From the NCBI GenBank assembly GCA_023614405.1, contig CM042685.1, forward strand, positions 83,814,684-83,878,683: a DNA stretch of 64,000 nucleotides, in the 5' to 3' direction. The notes beneath the pieces are model-generated. The model was not told the origin of the DNA, made no database searches, and saw only the letters and a program-made list of their open reading frames with translations. The stretch is from Avena insularis (taxonomy: Eukaryota; Streptophyta; Magnoliopsida; Poales; Poaceae). A program made the translations under genes and the position numbers. This document shows positions 1 through 10,319 of the stretch, piece by piece; the first letter of the stretch is position 1, and each line of letters begins with the position of its first letter.

Positions 1-985
1 TATTGCATAAGTGGCTTTGCGGGTGCCTGTTTCTCCTAGCATAGTAAAGATCCAATTTACAACGGGTAATCAACAATGCTAGTATCAATGTTGTGGTTCT
101 TGTTCGTAGGTTAGAACGACACTTATTGAAAGCCCCAAACCACGTAAAATATGCAAAGAAAGTAGAAGCGTCTAACTTTGTTTTGCAGGTGTGCGATGAT
201 GTGATATGGCCATGATTGTGATTATATTTGATGTATGCAATGTTCCTTATTGTAAGTTGGCAACCGCGGGAGCCATATGGTTGTCTTTAATTTCTAAGAC
301 CGCGTGTCTATTCAAAATAGTTGTAATAGTTTAAGCTGGTGGATCTACAACCATGAAGAAGCATCATTGACCTTGATGCTATGCCGGTGATGATGGAGAT
401 CATGTTCGTGCTTGAAGATGGAGATCGGAAGCATGAAGAAGAAAGGCCATATCATATCACATATTATGAATTGCATGTGATGTTAATCCTTTATGCATCT
501 TGTATTGCTTAGTAGACGACGGTAGCATTATAAGATGATCCCTCATGCACATAAATTTCAAGTTCTAAAGTGTTCACCCTTAGTATGCACCGTTGCCAAA
601 GCTTGCTGCTCAAGCACCACGTGATGATCGGGTGTCTTTGATTCCGCGGGTGAATACAACGTAAGCAAGCCAGATTTGCTTATGCGGTAGCTAAGGTTTG
701 ATCTTGACGAGCCTAGCATGTACGACATGGCCTCGTGAACACGGATCACGAAAGGTAAAGCATGAATCATATAGTAGATATGATGAACATGATGATTGTT
801 CGCCATTAAAACTATATCAACTCTCGTGATGATCGGTGTTGATGTAGTGGATTTGGTCTGTGATCACTAAAACAATGTGAGGGATGTTGTTTTGAGTGGG
901 AGTTCACCTAGTTTAATTTCATTAATTAATTTGAACTCAATTTGTCATAAACTTAGTCTAAACTATTGCAAATATGTTGTAGATC
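1..985 (+). other. Untranslated leader of the copia element
   Basis: No coding frame is supported here. The stretch lies between the (absent) 5' LTR and the gag start at 986. BARE-type elements are known for an unusually long leader of roughly 2 kb, so this is probably its 3' half. It contains many short upstream ATGs, as expected for an RNA leader that is poorly scanned. Confidence 0.7.
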
Positions 986-1770
986 AATGGCAGCCCTACC
1001 ATCAATTTTAATGCTTCCTAGAGAAAGAAAAGTTGAAAAACAATGGAAGCAACTTCATGGATTGGTTCCGCAATTTGAGGATTGTCCTCACAGGTGGTAA
1101 TTTGACCTATGTCTTTGGATGCACCGCTAGGTGACCCACTGCAGGTGATGCTACCGATGAAGTAAAGAATGTTTACCTCGCTAAGAATCAAGACTCCATA
1201 GTTCAAGTGTGCTATCTTGTATGGTTTAGAATCGAGCTTGTAAAAGGTTTGAAGAGTCGATCCATATGATATTGTCGAGGATCTCAAATTAATCTTTGAG
1301 ACTCATGCGGCAATTGAAAGTTATGAAGCTTCGAAAAGTTCTTTAACCGCAAGATGGAAGAGGAAGCTCGTCGGTGAGCATGTGCTTAAAATGTCCGGGC
1401 ACGAATAAACTTCAAAGCTTGGGTATAGTGATTCCTAATACTTTGGGGTTTACCTCATCCTCCAATCACTACCACCAAGTTACAAGAACTTTGTGATGAA
1501 CTACAACATGCGTAACATGAACAAAGAGTTGCGAACTATTTGCTATGTTAAAATCTGCGTAAGTGGAGATCAAGAAAGAGCACCAAGTGTTGATGGTCAA
1601 TAAGACCACCAAATTCAAGAAAGGCAAGTCTAAGCAGAAGGGACACTTCAAGAAGGGTGGTAAGAAAGCTGCCACGCCGACGAAGAAGACCAAGGCTGGA
1701 CCTAAGCCTGAAACTGAGTGCTTTTACTGCAAGGGAGAAGGTCACTGGAAGCGGAATTGCCCAAAGTACT
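986..1770 (+). pseudogene. copia gag, frameshifted, with zinc knuckle
   Basis: Gag forms the virus-like particle and binds genomic RNA. The start is ATG at 986, opening MAALPSILML; the frame shifts within about 35 bases and again several times. Recognisable capsid text includes NNGSNFMDWFRNLRIVL and, near 1480, PPSYKNFVMNYNMRNMN. A Lys-rich linker leads to an intact CCHC zinc knuckle, CFYCKGEGHWKRNC, from about 1719. Stops and frameshifts mean no full-length Gag can be made. Identification rests on motif order and family resemblance; confidence is high for the family and low for exact domain boundaries. Confidence 0.85.
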
Positions 1771-2284
1771 TGGCGGATTTGAAGAACGGCAACATCAAGA
1801 AGAAAGGTATATCCGATATACATGTTATTGATGTGTATCTCACTAGTATTCGTAGTAGTGCCTGGGTATTTGATACTGGTTCGGTTGCTCATATTTGTAA
1901 CTCGAAACAGGAGCTGCAGAATAAACGGAAGCTAGTGAAGAACGAGGTGACGATGCGCGTAGGAAACGGATCAAAGGTTGATGTGATCGCGGTCGGCACG
2001 CTACCTCTTCATCTACCATCGGGATTAGTTTTATACTTAAATAATTGTTATTTGGTGCCTGCGTTGAGCATGAACATTATATCGGGATCTTGTTTATTGC
2101 GAGACGGTTACTTGTTTAAATCCGAGAATAATGGTTGTTCGATTTATATGAGTAATATGTTTTATGCACATGCACCTTTGATAGATGGTCTATTCTTGTT
2201 GAATCTCGATAGTAGAAATACACATATTAATAACATTGAAGCTAAACGATTGAAATCAAGCGATAACTCGACCTATATGTGGTA
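1771..2284 (+). pseudogene. copia aspartic protease domain
   Basis: This stretch continues in frame from the zinc knuckle and encodes the retroviral-type protease that cleaves the Gag-Pol polyprotein. The catalytic motif appears as VFDTGSVAH with its aspartate near 1872, a usual form in BARE-type copia elements. The open segment from 1563 runs to a stop at 2283-2285. Resemblance to integrase then resumes in another frame, so the stop reflects a small indel rather than a natural end. The domain itself looks intact, but it would only be made as a truncated fragment. Confidence 0.85.
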
Positions 2285-2286
2285 AT

Positions 2287-3270
2287 CGCTGCCTTGGTCA
2301 CATTGGAGTGAAGCGTATGAAGAAACTCCATTCCGATGGACTTCTTGAATCACTTGATTTTGAATCACTTGAAAGATGCGAGGCATGTCTGATGGGTAAA
2401 ATGACTAAGACTCCATTTTCTGGTATAATGGAGCGAGCTATGACTTATTGGAAATCATACATACCGATGTGTGTGGTCCAATGAGTGTAGCATCGCAATG
2501 GTTATCGTTATGTTCTTACCTTCACGGATGACTTGAGTAGATATGGGTATATCTATTTCATGAAACATAAGTCCAAACTTTCGAGAAGTTTAAGGAGTTT
2601 CAAAGTGAGGTAGAGAATCAACGTAACAAGAAGATTAAATTTCTACGCTCGATCGTGGAGGTGAATATCTAAGTTACGAGTTTGGCGAGCATTTAAGGAA
2701 ATGCGGAATACTTTCAATTGACACCGCCGAACACCACAACAGAATGGTGTGTCTCGAACGTCAGAATCGAACTCTCTTAGATATGGTTCGTTCTATGATG
2801 TCACTTACAGATTTACCGCTATCATTTTGGGGTTATGCATTAGAAACAGCCACATTCACTTTAAATAGGGCACCGCCTAAATCCGTTGAAACGACACCAT
2901 ATGAATTATGGTTTGGGAAGAAACCTAAATTGTCGCTCCTTAAAGTTTGGGGATCTGAGCCTATGTAAAGAAGTTACAGCCGGACAAGCTTGAACCCAAA
3001 GCGAAAAATGCGTCTTCATAGGATACCCGAAGGAAATTATTGGGTATACCTTCTATCATAGATCCGAGGGCAAAATCTTCGTTAAGAATGGATCCTTTCT
3101 AGAGAAGGAATTTCTCTCGAAAGAAGTGACTGGAAGGAAAGTAGAACTCGACGAGGTTGTCGAACCTTCTCTCGAATTGCGAGTAGCGCGACCGGAAGAA
3201 GTTCTGTGGTGCCTGCACCAATAAGAGAGGAAGCTAATGATGGTGATCATGAAACTTCGTTGAAGTTGCT
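2287..3270 (+). pseudogene. copia integrase, multiply frameshifted
   Basis: Integrase inserts the cDNA into the host chromosome. The order of its parts is preserved: a zinc-binding region near 2290-2400 (LGHIGVKRMKKLH, then a Cys-x-x-Cys-like CEACLMGK), a first catalytic Asp near 2455-2475 in an HTDVCGPMS-like context, a second in a DRGGEYLS-like segment near 2650-2675, and the Glu region at 2745-2800 (NRTLLDMVRSMM). The C-terminal part contains TTPYELWFGKKPKL near 2900. Several one- or two-base gaps (near 2435, 2570 and 2652) put successive pieces in different frames. Confidence 0.82.
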
Positions 3271-3329
3271 ACAGAGCCTCGGAGGTCAACGAGAACTCGT
3301 ACCACCCAGTTGGTATGATTCCGTTATGA

Positions 3330-4130
3330 ATGTCATGTTGGTGGACAACACCGATGACCCCGAGACATATGAGGAAGCGATGATGAGCCCAGATTCCAAT
3401 AAATGGCAAGAAGCCATGAAATCCGAGATTGGATCCATGTACGAAAACCAAGTATGGACTTTGGTGGACTTACGGATGGCCTAAGGTCGAGAACAAATGG
3501 ATTTTCAAGAAGAAAACAGATGTCGATGGTAATGTTACGTCTATAAAGCTCGACTTGTCGCAAAAGGGTTTCGACAAATTCAAGGAGTTGACTACGATGA
3601 GACTTTCACCGTAGCGGCTAAAGTCTGGAGGATTATGTTAGCAATCGCTGCATATTACGATTATGAAATATGGCGATGGATGTCAAAACAGCATTCCTCA
3701 ATGGAGACATTGATGAAGAGTTGTATATGATGCAACCCAAAGGTTTTGTCGATCCTAAAGATGCTAACAAGGTATGCAAACTTCAACGGTCCATCTATGG
3801 ATTGAAGCAAGCATCCGAAGTTGGAATCAACGCTTTGATAAAGTAATCAAAGTTTTGGTTTTATACAAACTTATGGAGAAGCTTGTATTTACAAGAAAGT
3901 GAGTGGGAGCTCAGCATTCTTAATGTATGTGGATGACATATTGTTGATTGGGAATGATGTAGACCTTCTTAATAGTGTCAAAGAGTATTTGAATAATAGT
4001 TTTTCAATGAAGGATCTTGGCGAAGCAGCTTACATATTAGGCATAAAGATTTATAGAGATAGATCGAACGCCAAATATCATTGTCACAAAGTACATATTT
4101 GGACAAAGTTCTAAAAGGTTTGAATGGAAG
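3330..4130 (+). pseudogene. copia reverse transcriptase, frameshifted
   Basis: This RNA-dependent DNA polymerase copies the element's RNA into cDNA. The N-terminal thumb-proximal text DPETYEEAMMSPDSNKWQEA is at about 3350. The catalytic motif YVDDILLIGND lies at 3926 and is intact. Between them the frame is lost near 3480, 3600 and 3700, although fragments such as YGLKQAS remain readable. It follows the integrase, the arrangement that separates copia from gypsy elements. It is not functional in this copy. Confidence 0.87.
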
Positions 4131-4139
4131 ATAGCAAGA

Positions 4140-4890
4140 AAGGGTTCTTGCCCATGTTTCTAATACGACCTTGAGTAAAACTCAAAGTCCGACATCGCGT
4201 AAGATAGAGAAAGGATGAGTAAGACTCCCTATGCCTCAGCCATAGGATCTCTAATGTATGCCATGCTATGTACTAGACCCGACATTGCATATGCGTTAGT
4301 TTAACTAGCAGATATCAAAGTGATCCAGAGTGGATCATTGACATGATCAAAAACATCCTTAAGTACTTGAGAAGAACTAAGGATATGGTTCTTTCTTATG
4401 GAGGTGATGAACAGCTGTTGTTAATGGTTACACCGATGTTAGTTGGAACACCGATCCGGATGATTCTAAATCACAACTGGATACGTATTTATTTTGAATG
4501 GTGCAGCAGCTTAGCTGGAGGAGTGCAAAGCAAAGCGTTGTGGCGAGATCTTCAACTGAATCGGAATACATGGTCGCTTCCGGAGGCTTCACAAGAAGCG
4601 ATATGGATGAAAGAGTTCATTACAGCTGGGTGTGGTTCCTAGTGCGCTGGACCCAATGTCTATCATCAGTGATAACATGGGCGCCATAGCCAATGCGCAA
4701 GAACCAAGGTCACACAAGAAGTCAAGACATCAAGCTTTTCACGCTATTCGAGAACATATCCAGGATGGGGATATAAAGATTTGCAAAGTACACAGATCTG
4801 AATGTGGCGGATCCGTTGACTAAACCTCTCCCGAGGGCAAACATGACCAACACCAAACTGCCATGGGTGTTCGTATATTACCATGTAATC
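4140..4890 (+). pseudogene. copia RNase H and end of pol
   Basis: RNase H removes the RNA strand during reverse transcription. Recognisable parts are the start of the domain near 4340 (IKNILKYLRRTKDMVL), a characteristic SSTESEYMVAS block near 4545-4580 that carries the catalytic Glu, and a C-terminal DPLTKPL-like stretch near 4810-4830. Pieces lie in different frames. The coding region ends about 25 bases before the polypurine tract, normal spacing for this family. Confidence 0.8.
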
Positions 4891-4910
4891 TAGATTAGAT
4901 GACTCTAGTT

Positions 4911-4922
4911 CAAGTGGGAGAC
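4911..4922 (+). other. Polypurine tract of the copia element
   Basis: The purine-rich run CAAGTGGGAGAC lies immediately before the 3' LTR TG. In LTR retrotransposons this tract primes plus-strand DNA synthesis. Position and sequence are typical of BARE-type elements. Confidence 0.85.
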
Positions 4923-6809
4923 TGTTGGAGATATGCCCTAGAGGCAATAATAAATATAGTTATTATTATATCTTTGTGTTTATGATAAATGTTTATATTC
5001 ATGCTATAATAGTATTAACAAGGAAACATTAATACTTGTGTGAATTGTAAACTTAATTTGAAGTCCCTAGTAAAGCCTCTATATAATACTAGCTTGTTGG
5101 TTAATAGATGATTGTGGTTTCCCTATCATGAACATTGAGATGTTATTAAACAACAAGATCATATCGTTAGGAGAATGATATGGTGGACATACTCCTATAG
5201 ACAAGCGTAGCATAAAGATCAAGTCATTTCAATAGTTCAATTGCTATATGCTTTCTGATACATAGTAACCTAATTCCTTCGACCATGAGATCATGCATAT
5301 CACCTTTACTGGATGGATGCTTTGATGTCATCAAACACCACACCGTAACAGGGTGGCTATAAAGGTGGTGTTGAGTGTTCGGAAAGTATTGGTTGAAACA
5401 CATGGATCAAGAGTGGGATTTGTCCATCCATATGACGGATAGATATTCTCTGGGCCCTCTCGGTGAAATGTCATCCAATTAGCTTGCAAGCATGTGACCG
5501 GGTCACAAGGGATCACATATCACGGGAACGAGAAAAGAGTACTTATCAGTAACGAGGTTGAACTAGGTATGCAGAGATACCGACGATCATAACCTCGGAT
5601 AAGTAACATATCGTGAGACAAAGGGAAATTGGTATCGTATGTAAGTGGTTCATTCGATCACAATGTAATCGTAGAAATATGTGGGAGCCATATGAATTTC
5701 CAGATTCCTCTATTGGTTATTGTTCGGAGAAGTGTCTCGATCATGTCCGCATAATTCACGAACCGTAGGGAGACACACTTAAGGATTCGACGTTGTTTGA
5801 GTAGTTATGGTATTATGAGAAAGAGACCGAATGTTGTTCGAGTCTCGGATGGGATCCGGATATCACGAGGTGATCCGGAATGGTCCGGAGAATAAGATTC
5901 TTATAAGGAAAGTCCTGCTTTGGAGTTGGGGAATGGTTCCGTGTTTTCATCGAACATTCTAGAAGGTCCGGAATGTCCGACCGAGGGGGAAGGGTACATG
6001 AATGTGTCATTACATATTGGAATGATTGCATCATGTACTAAGTGTTCTCGCTGTCCAAAATAAAGGGTTTATTTAAATCCTAAATTGAAAAGTCAAACGG
6101 CTAGTTTGAAAGTCAAACGGCAAGTTTTGGAAAGTGGAAAGAGGAGGAGAAGTGGAAACCGAGTTGGGGAGGGATTCCCTCCTCCCCAAGCCGGCGCCCC
6201 ACCTCAAGGCCGAGTTGGGGAGGGACTCCACTCCCTCCCCTTGGCCGCCGGCCCTCCCACCTATAAAGGGAGGGGCAGGGCTGCCCCTCCTAGCACACAC
6301 TAGTTCCTATCCTCTAAACTAAACCCTAGACCTAAACCCCGGTTTAGAGCTATTTCGATTTAGAGCCTTCTAATTGATTTAGAGCCTTCTAATTGGTGTG
6401 TCTAATTACTAGACCACTAATAGCCTCTCTCATAAGCTCCACCATACTCGCACCGGCTTAAGGCGAAGCCTCAGGGATTTCCCTCTACTTCCTGCATTCA
6501 CGCCAGGTCGGAATCGCGAGGAGAGTGCTACAACCTCCGCCTCGGGAACAAGGAGAGGAAGGTCTTCGTACCGAACGATGTGACCGATCAAGGGAGCGCT
6601 GCTGAACGTACCGAAGGATCGTCACGCGATCTTGAGATCGGAAAGAGTACGACTACATCACCCACGAGAATCTGCTCTCGTTAAACACTTTGGAATCTTC
6701 GAGGGTGAGTTATTCCATCGACTCGTTGCTGCAATCTAGTAGATAGATCTTGGCTTGTTTGTTTGTATGCGATAGAAATTTTTTGTTTTCCATGCTACGA
6801 ACCCTTACA
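4923..6809 (+). repeat. 3' LTR of the BARE/Angela-type element (1887 bp)
   Basis: It begins TGTTGGAGATATGCCC and ends CCTTACA, with the canonical TG...CA ends. The length is close to the roughly 1.8 kb reported for BARE-1. The 5' flank is the polypurine tract; the 3' flank switches abruptly to sequence aligned with 14196 onward. The partner LTR is outside the window, so insertion age cannot be estimated here. Confidence 0.92.
6262..6268 (+). promoter_or_regulatory. TATA box in the copia LTR
   Basis: TATAAAG sits between GC-rich stretches in the second half of the LTR, a plausible promoter for the element transcript. In the 5' LTR this would drive transcription; in this 3' copy it could read out into element A. 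No transcript evidence is available. Confidence 0.6.
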
Positions 6810-9800
6810 CCTTTTACCTCCACCACTCCCCCACGGCACCCCCTCTCCCTCTCTGCTATCTACCACCGTCCCCTGGCTCCCCTCTGTGATCCACCCAGTG
6901 CGCGCCTCCCTCCTTCCTTCTTCTCCATCGCCGCCACCCCATCGCTGTGAACCGGCCTCCTCCATGTCCCGTTGATCCAAGGTCTGCGTGAAGTGGCCTG
7001 GGAGATCGAGGAGGGTCCCCTGCATCGTGCACTGTACCCCGAGGAGGAGACGCGCGAGCCGGAGATCACCGCCGAGCCGACGCCAAACCCTAGCTCCGTC
7101 CGGCCTGCCTCGGGCGATCAACTGCTCTCTCCCGCCCGATCGAACACCGTCAACCAACTCTCGGTGAGCTCCGACCTCCCCGACATGGTCCTTCGCCGTG
7201 GACGCCTTAGGTTCGCGGACCAACCGCCGAGCACCCTCTCAGGCGCCCGTCGCGATCTTTCTCCTCGCCGTAGCGTCGCGTAAGCCCTATCTAGGCCCCG
7301 TCCGCATCCCTGACACCAACCCCCACCCCACCGCACTGGTTGCGCCCGCAACGCACTCCTGGCCCCAGTTCGAATCCCGCCATGGCGAGCACCGTCTGTC
7401 CGGAGGAAGAGGAACAGACGACGCCCATTTTGCTTTTAACCCTTGCTTTTTTCTTAAACCCAGTCTGCGCGTAGCCCACCGTCACCTCTCCGTTGTTTTG
7501 CTAAAACACCCCGCGTTTACGCCTTAACCCGCGCCTCGGGCTCTCCCACGCATGCCACTGGCGCCTGTGGCCAGGCCCCGAGGACGCCTGCCCCACTCGT
7601 CATTCTCTTAGTCTAGCCTAGCTCATGAGTGAAGTTTTTCCACAAGTGTGTCTTGAGTCATTGCTGGCCCCACTAGTCATTGACTGGCTAGCTAAACCTG
7701 TATAAAAAGTATTTTCAGATTCTGTTTTAATTCAAATCTTTTCAAATTAATTCAAATTCAAAATTCAAATCTGTTTTAATATATCTTTTAAAATATAAAC
7801 CCAATTTAAACAAATAATATATGTTTTGAGATCAGAAAAATATGAGGAATTCAAATATGCCATTCAAAATATATTTTGGACACTTAAAATTCCAAGTTGA
7901 CTTAAATTACAATAAAATGCCCTTTTGTCTTAATAAATTAATAACTTCTGTTTTATAACTTCAAATTTAACAAATGATATGTCTATAATGATTAGCTCGA
8001 CGAGACCTTTCTGTTTATGCATTCCATTATCTGTTTTGCAGCATGCATCATATAAATATAAAGTGTACAACAACTAATATGAGTATAAAATGGGGCCAAA
8101 ACTCAATAAAATGATTCATTCTTGTATTCCACACTCACCCATGCCATGCTACCTTATTGCCATGCAAATTGTGCATCATTCATCATGGCATGAATTGTTT
8201 GCTTGTCGCATTTATTCATATGCTTGTGCACTTTATTTATGTTGGCCCTTGTTTGTTTGGTTCTTCTTCGAATAGACGCTGAGCAGGGGATATATCAAGA
8301 GAAACAGGAGCACTACCCAGATCCTTCTCTTGCTTCAACTGAGCTGCCAGGCAAGCATTACCACATGCTTGCATACATTTAGTACCTATTGCCTCTATCT
8401 TATTCTTGCATCATTGAGTCGCGATTGCATTAAACTGAATCCCAAGTACTGCATAGCCTTTATTTTTAAACCCCACCGAAGCTTGTTCCTCCATCCCATG
8501 AGCCATTACTACAGGAGTTGTTTGAGCCATGCGAGTCGTAGAACAACATCTGTAGGGTATGTGAGTGTCTGATGGATAACGAGGTACCTAAACAACTTAA
8601 CCTGAGTAGTAATGGGATAACTAATGAAAGTGGCATCGGTGATCCATATTTGCTATTTGGTTTTTCAGGCTCACTTGTGTCCCGTAGGACCCTGAGTACT
8701 TGATTCTTGTTCCTTGAATATTCGCGCTATCCACATCCGGGAGGCTTATGAACCCCCCTGAGCCAGAGCTTGATTCATTCTTATTTCTTGGAGCCACAAA
8801 CTAGTTTGAGGTTTTATTTACTATCCTGTACTTATGCCATGCTTTACTGCTTTATTTAAAATTGTGCGAGGTAATCGCACTGCATCGCTTAGGGTCGTGA
8901 CATCGCTGTATCGACAAGCCCACCACACTTTCGGGTTCCCGTCGTTTCACCGTCACACAAACCTTGAGTCCGTCTCGTAGCCGCCAGCTTCATTCTGCGG
9001 GTAGCTTAATGGGGTGGCCTGAAATATTTCTCAATCCTGTAATTGCTTTGTCGTGATCGCCTCGTTGGGTTTTGATTTGGTTTTTCCGAGGTTGATCGAG
9101 TGTGTGTTGCTATTTGTGCACCCTCAGGTAAAACTTTCAAAGCCGTGTCCGCGGTTATGGATGACTTGGAGCACAGTTCTCGATCATAGACAAGTATAAC
9201 TAAAGTACCGCTTAATTTGACTAAGTACGACTAGTAAATAGTGCAACACTCATGGAATGGATAATAAAACTGCCAGCGGATGGGGGTTGTTCGTCTTCCT
9301 CGCGGTAAGCGAGGAGGAGGATGAATCTGATAATATTATCATATAACTGTTGTTATTATTTCACGGACATCCGCCTATCTATGGTTAGGCGGATGGTTAG
9401 CAGCATCTATAGAATTGTTAGGGTTTATCTTTTGCTGCAATTGTGTCACCCTGTGTTGTGTCCCCTTTAGAGGCATAAAGACTTGCCGAGTACCCTAGGG
9501 TCTCACACGATAAATTGTTTGATTCAGATGAACAGTAAACCCGCAAGATGGATACCGGGTGGAGGAGACGGACGATGTGGACAACGATCATTCGTGTAGA
9601 GATTCCGGAATGGGGATCCGTGAGATCTGTATGATGTGTTTATTTATGGGGCATCTTATGCCTATTTGCTTCTTATCCGCATCGGATCTTGTTTTCCGCT
9701 CGCTTGATACTACGATGTTTGATGTATGAGGAGATATCCTAAACTATTATATCTATCTAGGATATTTGGATCTTGCCGTATGGCGTTGCAATATTTCTAT

Positions 9801-10042
9801 TTCTTTTAGATGGAATGACTCTGAGAACCATTGTATGGTGGCTTGCATACATACTCATTTGTGTATGTAGTTGATCCCTTCTCCTGCCGATTACGCCGCC
9901 CGTTCTTGTCCTGATGTTTGGAAATGGTTAGGACGGCCGAAAGGTCTACCTGTGAGTGGCATTTGGGCCCCACCGTACTATTTTAACCATTTCCGCTCAT
10001 CCAGGCTTGTAACTAGGAGCGTAATTCACTGAGGTAGTTACA
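6810..10042 (+). repeat. 5' LTR of element A, truncated at its left by the copia insertion
   Basis: It aligns along its whole length with 14196-17512 and ends GTAGTTACA, as the other copy does. The first roughly 1.1 kb of this LTR lies left of the copia element, outside the window. The AT-rich part (about 7740-8540) is almost identical to its partner. The GC-rich parts (6815-7700 and 8880-9450) carry many short indels. Confidence 0.9.
7701..7709 (+). promoter_or_regulatory. TATA box in the 5' LTR of element A
   Basis: TATAAAAAG follows the GC-rich part and precedes a long AT-rich tract. The same motif is at 15152-15160 in the 3' LTR. It is a plausible promoter element, although it lies downstream of the GC-rich leader-like segment, so the real start site is uncertain. 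Confidence 0.4.
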
Positions 10043-10044
10043 AT

Positions 10045-10056
10045 TGGTATCAGAGC
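10045..10056 (+). other. Primer-binding site of element A (initiator tRNA-Met)
   Basis: TGGTATCAGAGC is complementary to the 3' end of initiator tRNA-Met and starts two bases after the LTR end (CA at 10041-10042). It primes minus-strand DNA synthesis in most plant Ty3/gypsy chromoviruses, and it fixes both the LTR boundary and the orientation. Confidence 0.93.
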
Positions 10057-10282
10057 CATCCCGCCCTTCAGGGTCTCAGCCAAATGGTCGTTGTCTGTCT
10101 AGCAAATATTTTTGGTAGTTATGTATACTAGGGAAAAACAAAACGTGAGAGTAGGACTGCTTCCACTTCTCTTCTTACCCACCCACCCACCCTTTTCTGG
10201 TAAGGAAGTGTAACATTTTCAATCCTCTTCTTAAAAATTCAAACTAGGATTCACGTGTTCTGGGATTCCGTAGTACCATAGG

Positions 10283-10319
<37 letters not shown>

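Larger units (their letters stand above)
1..6809 (+). mobile_element. BARE-1/Angela/WIS-type Ty1/copia retrotransposon, 5' end outside window
   Basis: The order gag, protease, integrase, reverse transcriptase, RNase H, polypurine tract, LTR is the Ty1/copia order. The 3' LTR starts TGTTGGAGATATGCCC, ends in TTACA and is about 1.89 kb, which fits the BARE-1/Angela/WIS group of Triticeae. The 5' LTR and part of the long leader lie left of the window. The coding region is broken by many frameshifts and stops, so this copy cannot encode its own polyprotein. The sequence just after the LTR continues as the 5' LTR of element A, aligned to the intact copy from about 14196, so this element inserted into A and is the youngest layer on the left. 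Confidence 0.93.
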